A stretch of 64,000 nucleotides of DNA from Ganoderma boninense (Eukaryota; Basidiomycota; Agaricomycetes; Polyporales; Polyporaceae), in the NCBI GenBank assembly GCA_002900995.3, contig CM035306.1, forward strand, positions 1,240,001-1,304,000. The letters run 5' to 3'. The notes beneath the pieces are model-generated. The model saw only the letters and a list, made by a program, of their open reading frames with translations, did not search any database and was not told the origin of the DNA. This document shows positions 36,401 through 46,109 of this stretch, one piece after another. The position numbers and the translations under genes are program-made. Each line of letters opens with the position of its first letter. Positions within the stretch are counted from its first letter, which is position 1.

Positions 36401-37566
36401 CGTGCCCCGACACCTTGTTTGCACCCGATCCGTCTGGGTTTTGACCATTTTGACGGTGCTTGTTTGCAGGAATCGCGACCATCGCCTCATCAAGCACGAG
36501 CCTCTCAGGTTTGAGGAGCTCCCCAGGCCCGGCACGCTCATCGCCATCGATGCAGAGTTCGTCTCGATGCAGCAGGAAGAGACCGAGTACCGTTCCGACG
36601 GCACGAAGAAGGTCATCCGTCCAGCGAGGCTCTCCCTTGCCCGAGTGTCTGTACTGCGCGGCAATGGGCCGAAGGAGGGGGTGCCGTTCATCGACGACCA
36701 CATACACACGAGCGAGATCATCGTGGACTACCTGACGGAGTTCTCTGGGATCAAATGTGAGTCTGCCGTTGTACCGGCGTTCAAGGTTTGCGAAAGCTAA
36801 TGGACAACCATAAGACGGGGACTTGGACCCGACCTTGTCTAGGCAGACGTTGACACCGCTCAAGGTGGTGTATAAGAAACTCCGCTTACTCGTGGACAGT
36901 GGGTGCATTTTCATCGGGCACGGCCTATCGAAGGATTTCCGTATTATCAGTAAGTCCCCGTTGTGCAGGAATCTCGTACATTTATCGACTCATGTTTGCG
37001 TGCTAGACATCTTCGTGCCACCGGAACAGGTGATAGACACCGTCGACCTATACTACCTCGAGAACCGTCAACGGCGACTGTCGTTGCGTTTCCTGACCTG
37101 GTTCGTCCTCAAGGAGAACATCCAGACAGACACGCATGACTCCATCGAGGACTCGCTCTCGGCGCTGAAGCTGTACAAGGTCCACCTGCAGCTTGAGTCG
37201 GAAGGCACGTTCGACAACAAGCTGGACGAGCTTTACCGCGAAGGACGCCAATACGTGAGATTATCCTGACGGCCTCCCCTGTCCGGAACAGACTCGCTAA
37301 TATCCTGTATCTTTCGATTGCAGAACTTCAAACCGCCCGTAGCTCCAGGCACCACCCAGCAGACGTCTTCTCCCCCACCGCCGTCAGGGACTGGAACCCC
37401 GATCCCTCACATAGCAGTGGGGCGTGGTGGATTTATGCCTCAGCAACGGTTCAATGGAATGGGCAGCGGCCAGTACCCCCTCAACGCTGTTGCGACGCCA
37501 CCGTTCTTCCCTGGCGCCGGGTCTAATCCCAACTTCAACACCAACCAAAACTGGCGGATGAGATAA
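33464..37566 (+). CDS. PAN2: PAN2, catalytic subunit of the PAN2-PAN3 deadenylase
   Basis: Twelve exons join exactly in frame: 33464-33759, 33813-34145, 34201-34605, 34656-34911, 34965-35325, 35380-36051, 36101-36219, 36285-36397, 36470-36756, 36815-36949, 37007-37254 and 37324-37566, giving 1155 aa. The N-terminus is a WD40 propeller (ALSFDPVSDILWSGTNSGHV, YFVSGDADGWIRLHDPRD). A linker and the catalytically inactive UCH-like domain follow (NNSIELMDYGRESAELNYAH, CSSCHAVREKE). A DEDDh exonuclease domain comes next: D879 and E881 in IAIDAEFV, D988 in GHGLSKDFR, H1036 and D1041 in THDSIEDS. PAN2 removes poly(A) from mRNA in the cytoplasm with PAN3. The last exon adds a Pro/Gly-rich tail (PPPPSGTGTPIP). 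All catalytic residues are present. Confidence 0.95.
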
Positions 37567-37776
37567 CGATGGCCACGTTTATGACTGTACGAGTCGAGAG
37601 AAGACTGGGAAAGGATTGTAGCAATGATCACTTTATGTATTCGGTAGCATTGGTTGTATCGTCGCATTGTTTTCGAAATGCAAGCTCATGAATGAATCGG
37701 CAGTTTTTATGACATGGAGGGAATGTGGCATTTGGATGACGAGCAGAAGCCAAGTAATATTTTGTAAACTAGTGCG

Positions 37777-39132
37777 TCACTTGCGACCACCTTTCGACGA
37801 CGTCCTCTTCTTCGCCGCCTTGACCTCCTTGTCGAACCGCGTCCGCTTCCTCTGCCTCGGCTCATCGCCGCCCAGGTCATCGAACGAATCGTCGCGCGAC
37901 CGGGCCCTCGACCGCACAAGCACGCTCTCCTTCTTGCCCCGCTGCCTGAGCTCCTCATATCCATCCCCAACGGCGCCCTGCCTACTCCTCCCCACGGACC
38001 TAATAATGTCCCCAAACTCGTCCTCGAGCCCAACACCGGGCACGCGCCGCCGGCTGCCCGACGCCATGCCCGTCCCGCCAAGCGCGATGTCCGCCTCGTC
38101 CAGCGTCCGCCTCTTCGCATCGCGCTTCTTCATCACGAGCCGCGTGAAGTTCTCCTCCTCGAACGCCGTCATGCGCTGCAGCTCGCGCGCCCTTGCCGAG
38201 CCGTGCGCCGCCGACGTGGCCCCGCCCCCGAGGCCGGACGTCGACTCCGTGTAGGGCTTCGAGGGGTCGAGGTGCGCGAGGTGCGCGAGCGCGGAGGGGA
38301 CAGGGGCGCGCCGGTCTTTGGACTTCTCTTTGGATTTGGCGCTGGTCTCGGTGTAGGGCATGGGCGCGAGCTTGGGCGGGCGGTAGATCCCGTCGCGCGC
38401 GCCGGCGGGGGCGCCGTCGTCTTCGCCCTCGCCGTCGGACCCGGAGGCGGCGTCCATGAGGGCTTGCGGGTTCGGGCGGAACGCGAGGGGGTCTGGGTGG
38501 GGTGCGCCGTGTGAGAGAAGAGCGGTGCGCGCGGAATGAACGAAGAGTTGAAAGAGAGAGACGCGTAGGGGAAAAGGGAGACAAAGGAGCGTACCGTTCG
38601 CGATGTCCTTCTCGCCCGAGGCGCCCTCGTCGGCGATGCGTACGAGCTTGTCGATTTGGTACTTCATGCGGCCCTCGAGCACCTTGACCTTCTCGAGCAC
38701 GACGCGCGCCTCGATCGTCGCGTCGACGCGGTCTCCGGCGCCGTCGCCGCGCGCTGCACGGTTCTTCGCGCTGAAGTGGGCTACAGGGGGGGAGCGGTCG
38801 GCGAGCGAGTCGCCGATGGCGCGGCGCGCGGTGAGGAGGGTGAGGGACTGGAGGTAGGAGAGCATGAGGTGGTGCTTGAGCGAGAGGAGGGAGATGCCCT
38901 CGCGGGTGTCGAGCTCGGACGTGGTGCTCTGCCTGGGTGAAGGAGGACGCGCGGCGCGGTTAAGAAGTTGTTGAGAGACGAAGACGGGCAGGACGTACTT
39001 CTCTCGCAGAGACTTTATGATGTCTCGAGCAGACGACATGCTGACTCTCATCTGGTCAAGCAGGTCGCAGAACGCCTGGACGTCTTCGTCGCTTGGTGCC
39101 GCCGCCGCATTTTGCACGTCTGGCGTTGTCAT
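37777..39132 (-). CDS. LCP5: LCP5/neuroguidin-like Sas10/C1D-family protein
   Basis: Three exons join in frame: 38999-39132, 38595-38932 and 37777-38492, giving 395 aa. Both introns (66 and 102 nt) are multiples of three and contain no stop, so the region also reads as one uninterrupted frame. The spliced form is preferred because it removes non-conserved stretches and gives LREKQSTTSELDTREGIS and IANDPLAFRPNP. The N-terminal Sas10/Utp3/C1D domain has LLSLKHHLMLSYLQSLTLL and GRMKYQIDKLVRIAD. The middle carries YRPPKLAPMPY, the neuroguidin/Lcp5 signature, and the C-terminus is basic and coiled (RKRTRFDKEVKAAKKRT). Lcp5 belongs to the SSU processome for early 18S rRNA processing in the nucleolus. 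It converges on PAN2, 210 bp away. Confidence 0.88.
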   Translation of the reverse strand: MTTPDVQNAAAAPSDEDVQAFCDLLDQMRVSMSSARDIIKSLREKYVLPVFVSQQLLNRAARPPSPRQSTTSELDTREGISLLSLKHHLMLSYLQSLTLLTARRAIGDSLADRSPPVAHFSAKNRAARGDGAGDRVDATIEARVVLEKVKVLEGRMKYQIDKLVRIADEGASGEKDIANGTLLCLPFPLRVSLFQLFVHSARTALLSHGAPHPDPLAFRPNPQALMDAASGSDGEGEDDGAPAGARDGIYRPPKLAPMPYTETSAKSKEKSKDRRAPVPSALAHLAHLDPSKPYTESTSGLGGGATSAAHGSARARELQRMTAFEEENFTRLVMKKRDAKRRTLDEADIALGGTGMASGSRRRVPGVGLEDEFGDIIRSVGRSRQGAVGDGYEELRQRGKKESVLVRSRARSRDDSFDDLGGDEPRQRKRTRFDKEVKAAKKRTSSKGGRK

Positions 39133-40373
39133 CAGGATCGGCGGAGGTCAGGGAGTGGGGAGAGGAGGGATCTGAGGCGGGAGGAAGGAGGAGGAATTGT
39201 TAGTAAAATTTTCAAACGTTGTGGAAAAATCGAATTTAGATCAGTTAACGGGTTTCTAAGCCGCCGCTCGTAATGTTATAGAGTGTAATGCATGACACTC
39301 ATCGTCGTCAGAGCCCAGTGCGTTTCATCCCTCATCTCCATCATGCTAAACATCTCACTCACCAAGGAACCTCTCCGTAAGCCCTCGCAGGTGGGCGTAG
39401 AAGGATGATGGCAGGCATTTTGGGGATTCACGGCGCCGCGAAGGTCTATATAGTCACCAGACCACCTGTTCGCACGACTCGGCGGAGCACGAGACTACCC
39501 CGCCGTCCAGGCTCCAACTTATGAGCCGCCATCTTCACAGGCTGTAGGCGAGCTGTTCTCGAGGGCCAGGCATGATATTCAAGATGAGGAGGACGGCCCG
39601 TGAGTGCTACATCTGACTCCACCCTGACTTGGGCTCACGCACCAGAGCAGTAGAGGACAGCAGGAAACGTAAACCACCGCACGGATGCATTTTATCCACC
39701 TGGCCCGTGGCTGGCCCTGTCATACATCTCTGCTGACGATATGGACCGCCGTATGCTGCTGCTGTAGGCAGCGTCGCAGCGACAGTCCGTGAAATCGCCG
39801 CTCAATGTTTCCGCATACTTGAACACGTCGTCTCCAAGTAGAGTGAGTTCTTGTGGTTGTAAGTGCGTCTTTCGTCTTTCATACGTAAATTCTGGCACCA
39901 TTATCGATGTTATAAGTTTCGATGGATCGCGCTGGTCATGTGGAGAGTACCAGCACGGCCCTCGAGACACCGAGGGCAACTGTGTTTCCGTAGATTAATG
40001 AACTCTCACCAATGAGTAGAGCGATGGACCGGTACGCCCCGTACCGGTCTTTGAGGACCAGGCACAGACGGTGACAGGGAGAACTGTGGACCGTTTGCAA
40101 GGAAAGTCGGTGGCCCCTCAATGATGCTCGATCTCTACTCCTTTCGCTACATTCGTCGTTGGCGCTGTCCATCAAAAGCCGGGACAGCTACGACCGGTAG
40201 GGGTGTGGTCATACGTCCGGCCTAAGGACAGTCACATCCCACACTTAGATAAATACCAGCATCATGGCTACCCACACGCTGCGCGACCCTCATCGATTGC
40301 TCCTCCACCACCCGCCTCCGCTGACACACTTTCATCCACTTGTCCCCGACTGTGTTGCGCTATATCGCACGAA
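39133..40373. other. Intergenic, nothing recognised
   Basis: About 1.2 kb between LCP5 (minus) and the second ABM-like gene (plus). No convincing frame, repeat or RNA gene is seen. Confidence 0.45.
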
Positions 40374-41215
40374 ATGGCCCTCCCTATTGTTGAATTCGTC
40401 GTTGCACCAGCCTCCGAGGCCTTCCGTGCGGACCCTCGCGATACCACTGTCACAGGGCCTCTGCTGGAGATCATGAAGTCTTGCGAGGGCATGATGAGGT
40501 TCGTCCTGAAAACCATCTTCCCGGCCTGCGGCTCTCGCATCATTGATTTCCTGTAACATGCTCACTCTCCAGCGCAACCCTCGGTCTTCAGGATGAAGAC
40601 AAGACGACTGCATACATCGTTGTAGGTGAGCATTTGCTTGTTTCCTGTGGAAGAAGCCCTGCAGGCCTGACGCAACGCTTCTCACGCACAGTGTGGCGCT
40701 CGCTGGACGACCACAAGGCGCTCATGAACGACCCAGTCAAGTACCCGAAGGTCGGCAGCGCACTCAAGGCTGTGGTCGATGTGCAGGCCATCTCCATGTT
40801 CCACTGTGCCTTCAAAAGTGAGCCGTACAAGGCCTTGCAGGCTCCCGTCACCGAGATGGTGACGATCACGCTGCACAAAGGCCAGTCCAAGGACGCGCTC
40901 GAGGAGCTGGTGGAGGAGCTGGCTCAGTTGATCAACGCCTCGCCTCCCGAGTCGGGCGTCGTTTCCGCGTCGTGGGGCCCGACGGTGGAGAAGGACGACG
41001 TTGTTTTCTTGGCTATTGGGTGGTCGAGTGTTGAGGTAAGTGGGCCCGGGTCGGGTTTCGTACTTTTTTTCGTGGAGGGGTAACCCACCTGCTGGACTTT
41101 TTCTGCATGATAGGCCCATTGGACGTTGGTCAGGACCCGGCCGGACGCCCAGGCAGTCATCGAGAAGATAAAGGCTATAGCGACAGTCGACGTCAAGCAT
41201 GTCGCTCTTGCGTGA
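40374..41215 (+). CDS. Dimeric alpha/beta-barrel (ABM-like) protein, copy 2
   Basis: Four exons join exactly: 40374-40498, 40573-40625, 40692-41035 and 41114-41215, giving 207 aa. It starts MALPIVEFVVAPASEAFR and continues with VWRSLDDHKALMND, ISMFHCAFKSEPYKALQAP, MVTITLHKGQSKDALEEL and DVVFLAIGWSSVEAHW. Exons 2 (53 nt) and 3 (344 nt) match those of copy 1 at 31362-32184, and the residue pattern is the same throughout, so the two are paralogues in opposite orientation about 8 kb apart. The first intron has a GTTCGT donor, which is unusual but GT-AG. The fold is inferred; no substrate can be named. Confidence 0.75.
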
Positions 41216-43393
41216 CGCTGATCTCGCGACGTCTTGGAAGTTTGGGTGAGACTTCAGCAGCCGGAGATCTATTGCTCCCTGTACAGTATGCTCTGCGGAC
41301 GACGACGTCTCTGCGGACTTATTATAAACAAACCCGAACCCAAAGATATATGGACTTGTAAGTTATGAAGCCGTTGCCACACTCCGCTGCGGTTCGCTTG
41401 GACAAAAGTCAAATCATTTGCCCCCCCCCCAGGCTCTGGACGCGAACAGGAAATCCTTCACGTCTGAATCGTGGTTTCCCCTCAAACTTCTTTTCCTGGA
41501 ATGTCTGAACCTAAGGAATCCCCGCTGACATACAAAATTTCACCGGATCGGATGGCGCCAAGAAGTATGTCAAGAAACGATAGACCACCATTAGGTTTCC
41601 GGTCGTACACTTCCTCGCGCGCGAGGCCGCGGCTCTCGATCCTGCCTCGGGTGCGTACCGGATGGACATGGAGCGCCACTTCGAACCTCCCCCTTGATGT
41701 AGAGGCCCTCCTCCCTGATCTCAGGGCTGAGTCAATGTGCCCGAGTACGACGGAAGGCGTCGACTCGTCCGGATGCCCGCATGATCTCGGGCATTGCTGC
41801 TTGTCGACGATCTGGCATGCGCGGATGCTTGCTGTGGGTTAGGGCACTACCCTAGGGCTTGCATGGCGGTAGTTCCTGGTTATTCCCGTTCGTGAAAGGG
41901 ATGCGCATTGTCTGCCTGGATACAGGTGGTGTTGTTATCTGCAACGACTCTCATCCGTTACTCATATAACGATCAACACTATGGGTACCGGCTAGCCAGT
42001 AGGACTCTTACCAATCGCCTCACTTACGAACCATCGATGCTTACGAATAGAAGGAATTAGTAGAGACTAAGTAAGCTTTCCTCATGACGCTTGTCCTGAC
42101 TTGCCCGGGCCGACGGGCATTCACTTACGAAGCATCCACGGAGTAGTGTCAATGCTTATGAATTAGGAATGAGTATTCGGCAAAGCACATCGTTGTAAGG
42201 GACTGAGGAGAGCTAGCCGAGGTGGGAGCCGTGGGACGAAGCAGCTGGGGAACAAGAGGGCGGAATTTCTCATGGTGGGGATGGTTAAGCGGCCAATAGG
42301 AGAGCAGGACGCATCCCCAATCTGGTAAGATAAGCGCACATGAGGCTTCACCGGAGACACTGGCAGCTGCCCGCTGTTGCCCTCCAGTTTCTCAGTTTTG
42401 TTAGACTCTCTGCCAACTACGTCCTTGGTCGTACATCTCTCACCCCTGGTTGCGCTGTGTTTTGTCTTTATGTCTGTCTTCGCATCTGACTCAGGTCTTT
42501 AAGCTTCCTTTACAATGACGGATACAAATTTCAGCGCACTTGAACGCTGCCCACAAGGCGCCGAGATGGATGTTGGAAGAGGGGCATGAAGTTGAGGGAG
42601 GCTGCACGCCGATCCGCAGACAAGTCCATCGCAGTCTTGAGCTGCCGATCCGAATCTCGTCTGCTTTGAGCTGCGCGTCGGTCGGAAGGGTGGGGCCGAG
42701 ATAAGTACTTGAGTCCTATGTCTGATATCAGCATAAAATGGTACGCATTTTATTCCAAACTCGAGCATGCAAGGCAGGGATGAAAATCTATCTATCTATC
42801 GGGTATACATACTGCACTAACAACCTATGCTCTCGACCCCTTACAAATGCGCTTGCTAATGCGACCACCTCGCTGCATCAGCAAAAACCCCCCCATCCAA
42901 ATAGTAATAATTGTCAACTTTTTGGATATAATTATCTCTTGTAGCACTATTTGGACTAATAGATGCAAACTGGACTGGTCCTGTTGTTCATTAGCTTTAA
43001 AGAGTATAATTATCACCAAGTTACTCCAACCATAGTGTACAGGTACATACAAGTAGTGTCATTGCACGCCAGCCTCACACCGGTTGTTTCAATATTAAGT
43101 AGTTTATTGTGTAACATAAGCAACATTTAGAGCAGGATAATGTAGGGCGACTAAGAATTACTGTATAGAGAGTGTTATAGTGGTGACTAAGGAGTGGATG
43201 GAGTGGGGAGGTCTAGCATTACGGTGGTAAGTATGTACAAGGTACCCAGGCTGAGACTATCAGATAAGAGACAGTAAGAGGGAAAAAAATATATGCTAGA
43301 TGTAGACTAGGTCATACCCGCAACGTCAAGATAGTTCGTAGCATCGACAGCCTCTGATGATCCACTTGATGATCCACTGGTCAAAGTTAGCAC
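41216..43393. other. Gene-poor region at the edge of the transposon nest
   Basis: About 2.2 kb with no supported gene. A ten-C run lies at about 41421-41430, and AT-rich stretches with TATCTATC and similar simple sequence occur at 42780-43300. It precedes the 3' end of the interrupted DUF6532 gene. Confidence 0.5.
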
Positions 43394-43781
43394 TCAGTAA
43401 CCGTGACATAGAAGCCTCGGCACATATGTAACACGAAGGTACAAGCCATGCATCAAGTTGTGATAAGCCGCGGTGTTCTTGCACTTGATCTCCGAAAGGT
43501 TCTGCATATTCTTCCTGTACGCCTGGATGAACGTGTTTGCTTCGAACTTCTGGGTTTCATACCGGTTGTACCTGAAGTCGTCAATTGCAGCATATATCTA
43601 TAGAACCCAGTGATAAGAAAATTAGTAAACCGTACGTAGATAGACAACGGCGTACGGCAGTGGATACAAGCGCCAGCATAGCGGCCGGTATTTCCTTCTC
43701 ATCAGGCTGCTCAGGGAGGGACGACGAGAAGAGATGGGAGACACGGTAACCATAACTGGTCCTCTTGCTGAAAAATGCGGC
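43394..43781 (-). pseudogene. 3' part of a DUF6532 gene split by gypsy copy A
   Basis: The last exon (43394-43597) reads IYAAIDDFRYNRYETQKFEA and then AAYHNLMHGLYLRV, to a TGA at 43394. The exon before it (43656-43781) reads FFSKRTSYGYRVSHLFSSS and IPAAMLALVSTA. These are the C-terminal motifs of the Agaricomycete DUF6532 domain. The upstream exon sequence ends at 43781, exactly at the 5' LTR of copy A, and continues at 53005. Removing the element and one copy of the 5-bp target duplication leaves an uninterrupted frame (DMLQAAFFSKR) across the junction, so the gene was intact when hit. Function of DUF6532 is unknown. Confidence 0.75.
43777..43781. repeat. Left target-site duplication of gypsy copy A (GCGGC)
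   Basis: GCGGC directly precedes the TGTCATGAAC start of the 5' LTR and recurs at 53005-53009 directly after the 3' LTR end. A 5-bp duplication is normal for Ty3/gypsy integrases. Confidence 0.9.
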
Positions 43782-44021
43782 TGTCATGAACGGCACGCTC
43801 GGCGCCTACCCCGGCGTCTCTCTTTCCCTTTTCGGACTGTTTGCCTCCCGCGTCGTCCTTATTGTCCTCCGTTGTTTAGCAAACCCGTCCCTTGTTCTCG
43901 CAGTACAATAACTCCTGTTACCCATTGTTCCCGTCGTCATTGTACTACATACCATTGTTCTTCCACTGGTTCCCGTGTCCATAGTTACCTATTGTCCCCG
44001 GTTCCCATTGTTCACTACATG

Positions 44022-44067
44022 TATATAAGACCTGTACTTCGCTACCTGGAGACCTCAGTTTCGACCT
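44022..44067 (+). promoter_or_regulatory. LTR core promoter and predicted RNA 5' end, copy A
   Basis: TATATAA at 44022-44028 lies 35 nt before AGTTTCGACCT (44057-44067). That is the sequence complementary to the primer site after the LTR, so transcription is predicted to start at or near 44057. Copy B has the same arrangement (TATATAA at about 57341, AGTTTCGACCT at 57376-57386). Confidence 0.6.
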
Positions 44068-44135
44068 CTTGTCTCCAGGTAAGCCTCGCTGTATTCTCGC
44101 TCGTTAGTCACTCGCTCAATACATCTTGTCTCCAG
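44044..44135 (+). promoter_or_regulatory. Covarying hairpin and overlapping predicted LTR intron, copy A
   Basis: ACCTGGAGAC (44044-44053) pairs perfectly with GTCTCCAGGT (44071-44080); the 17-nt loop holds the self-primer. The 3' arm ends in a splice-donor-like CAG/GTAAGC (GT at 44079). Fifty-seven nucleotides later CTTGTCTCCAG ends at 44135 as a matching acceptor, so donor and acceptor share the same 11-nt repeat. Copy B has the same structure with compensated bases. Confidence 0.55.
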
Positions 44136-44243
44136 CCTGACTGTCGAGCCCTGCTCCGCTCTCGCTGCACAAGTGCTCGTCGACGCCCTTGCTCGTCTCG
44201 TAAGCCTCCTCCCTGATCTTACTCGACAGCCAGTCGTAACATT

Positions 44244-44254
44244 AGGTCGAAACT
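44244..44254 (+). other. Self-primer binding site, copy A
   Basis: AGGTCGAAACT lies 2 nt after the 5' LTR and is the exact reverse complement of AGTTTCGACCT at 44057-44067 in the LTR. No tRNA-type TGG site is present. This fits the Tf1/sushi mode, in which the first 11 nt of the transcript prime minus-strand synthesis. Confidence 0.7.
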
Positions 44255-44592
44255 TCTACACGAGCACCGGCGTACTCCACCCACACTCTTTCCCTCTCGT
44301 ACGGTACGCACTTAGATCCTCTGTGTTGGCCTAGCGTAGTGCGCGCTCTAGTCACACCATCGGACGTGGTCTCGGCGCAACCTGAGGCTTGCCACTCTTA
44401 GTGGTACAGTACGCGGAAAGCTCCTAACACGAGACCCCGGTACTGACAGAAGTGGTCCGCCTCACGGCGTGGGAGGCTAGAGAAAGGCGGCGAAACAAAG
44501 CCAAGGCAGAACACCCTTGGGCCCGTGTCCCTTGGGCTAAGACACAGCAACAGGCCGAGGAGGCTGAGCAGACAGTGTTGGATCGTGCACCC

Positions 44593-45750
44593 AGCTGCTG
44601 TTGTAGTATTGATGTATCATGTTACGACTAACACCCTAGAGCGTTTTACATCAGGTTACGGCTAAAAGTGCGATGTATCAGGAACCTCTGGAGCCTCCAG
44701 GACAGCTTGTCGTCGCTTGCCTTATTTAGGAGATCCTCCTCCGGGGCCACTGATGGCACAGCATTGCTGCCTCCCAGGCTTATCTAAGCCTGTAGACCAC
44801 TGTCCCGGGTGCCTGGCTGCCTCCCCCATCAATTCTGGGCTCCCTCCCATCAATTCCGGTATTCCCCCATCAATCCTGGGCTCCCCCCATCAATTCCGGG
44901 TTCTCCCATCATTCTACCAACCTCCTGCCCCTCCTGTCCCAATATGGCAGTCTGTCCTTCCTCCCGGAATTGTGTTAGCTGTATCTCCCTCAATTCTGGG
45001 TGTATTGACTTCGTTCTTTTTGCATTATGTTCGTCTAATTAGCGCGCTTCTAATGCACTTAACATGACCATACAATGAGGGTTATAACATATACTAATGG
45101 CCCCTCTATAGTCGCTCTAGGGGGGAATGTTTGGCCCATATCTCGGCCGTTTTTGCACGCATTTGCTCGCGAGAGGGCGCGTTTTGTTTGCGTGATCGAC
45201 GCGCACAAAACAAGCCCTCTCGCGCCCAAATCCGTCCAGTGGTTCCTCCGGGTGCATATATCCCCTCCTCCTGGGGAACAGGTATATGCACCTTGGGAAC
45301 CACTGGACCGATTGGCTTCGTTCTTTTTGCGTCTGGTAGCTACTAGTAAGTGCATTCTAGGCGTACAAACTGCATACAGGCGCACCCAGTTGCCACTGTA
45401 TGAGGGGGGCATCAATAGTCACCTATAGTCGACTTCTTCCCCCCATATCTCCTTCAGTTCTTGGCCGTTTTCTGTGCCCCTTATATGCCCGGAAAGCCCT
45501 GTGTAAGGGCTTTCCAACGAGCCTATATACGCCCCAATCCGTCCACTACAGCCCTCGGACCATGGGCCCCTTCTCCTGACTACTCCCCTCCCCACTGTTT
45601 GGCCCATATCTTGGGCAGTTCTGGGCCAAACCACTCGCTCTCTTCTGCGTCCTATGCATGCAATAGCACTGTTTGTAACTGTGCAGTGTATACTACTATC
45701 CCCTCATGCGATCTATATGCAGTCTGTTATCAGTAGTACCCAGATCTACC
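44593..45750 (+). repeat. Left inverted arm of the foldback element
   Basis: It pairs with 46110-47265 in reverse complement. At 44820-44920 it holds about five copies of a unit of about 22 bp, CATCAATTCYGGGCTCCCYC with variations. At about 45233-45310 it holds an internal hairpin built from CCAGTGGTTCC and GGAACCACTGG around GGTGCATATA and TATATGCACC. Confidence 0.8.
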
Positions 45751-46109
45751 CCCCTCTGACATATATGTAGGTGGTGGTAGCTGGGTAGATCATATACACT
45801 ACTTGAAAGCCCTTTGCAGCCGCTTTCTAACAAGCCCAAAACCATCCAAATCGGTCAAGAAATGGATGAGATATAGCTAATAGATCAAGTGTATGCTGGG
45901 GTGTAAGACACTTTAAGACAGGCAGTAAGACACTGCTCTCGGAAATGGCTTACTAGCCCAAGGGGTCCCCTTTGGCTTCCAGAAGTTATATCTCAATGAC
46001 TTCTTATCTGTTTCCCCTCAACTTTGTTGCATTGGATAGCTGTAATTGGCTGCTATCCGACCCTGTAACTACATGTTTTATCAGGCAAATAGAAAAATTG
46101 TCAGAGGGG

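Larger units (their letters stand above)
43782..44241 (+). repeat. 5' LTR of gypsy copy A
   Basis: It is 460 bp, starting TGTCATGAACGGC and ending CAGTCGTAACA. It contains a TATATAA box at 44022-44028, a predicted RNA start near 44057, a 10-bp hairpin (44044-44053 with 44071-44080) and a possible 57-nt intron (44079-44135). Several CATTGTTC-type motifs lie upstream of the TATA box. Confidence 0.93.

Noticed and set aside
37777..39132. LCP5 as a single uninterrupted 451-residue frame
   Set aside because: Two in-frame GT-AG introns (38933-38998 and 38493-38594) remove stretches absent from the family and join conserved motifs, so the spliced model is preferred.
44242..44260. A tRNA primer binding site after the 5' LTR
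   Set aside because: The sequence does not begin with TGG and instead matches the element's own RNA 5' end over 11 nt.
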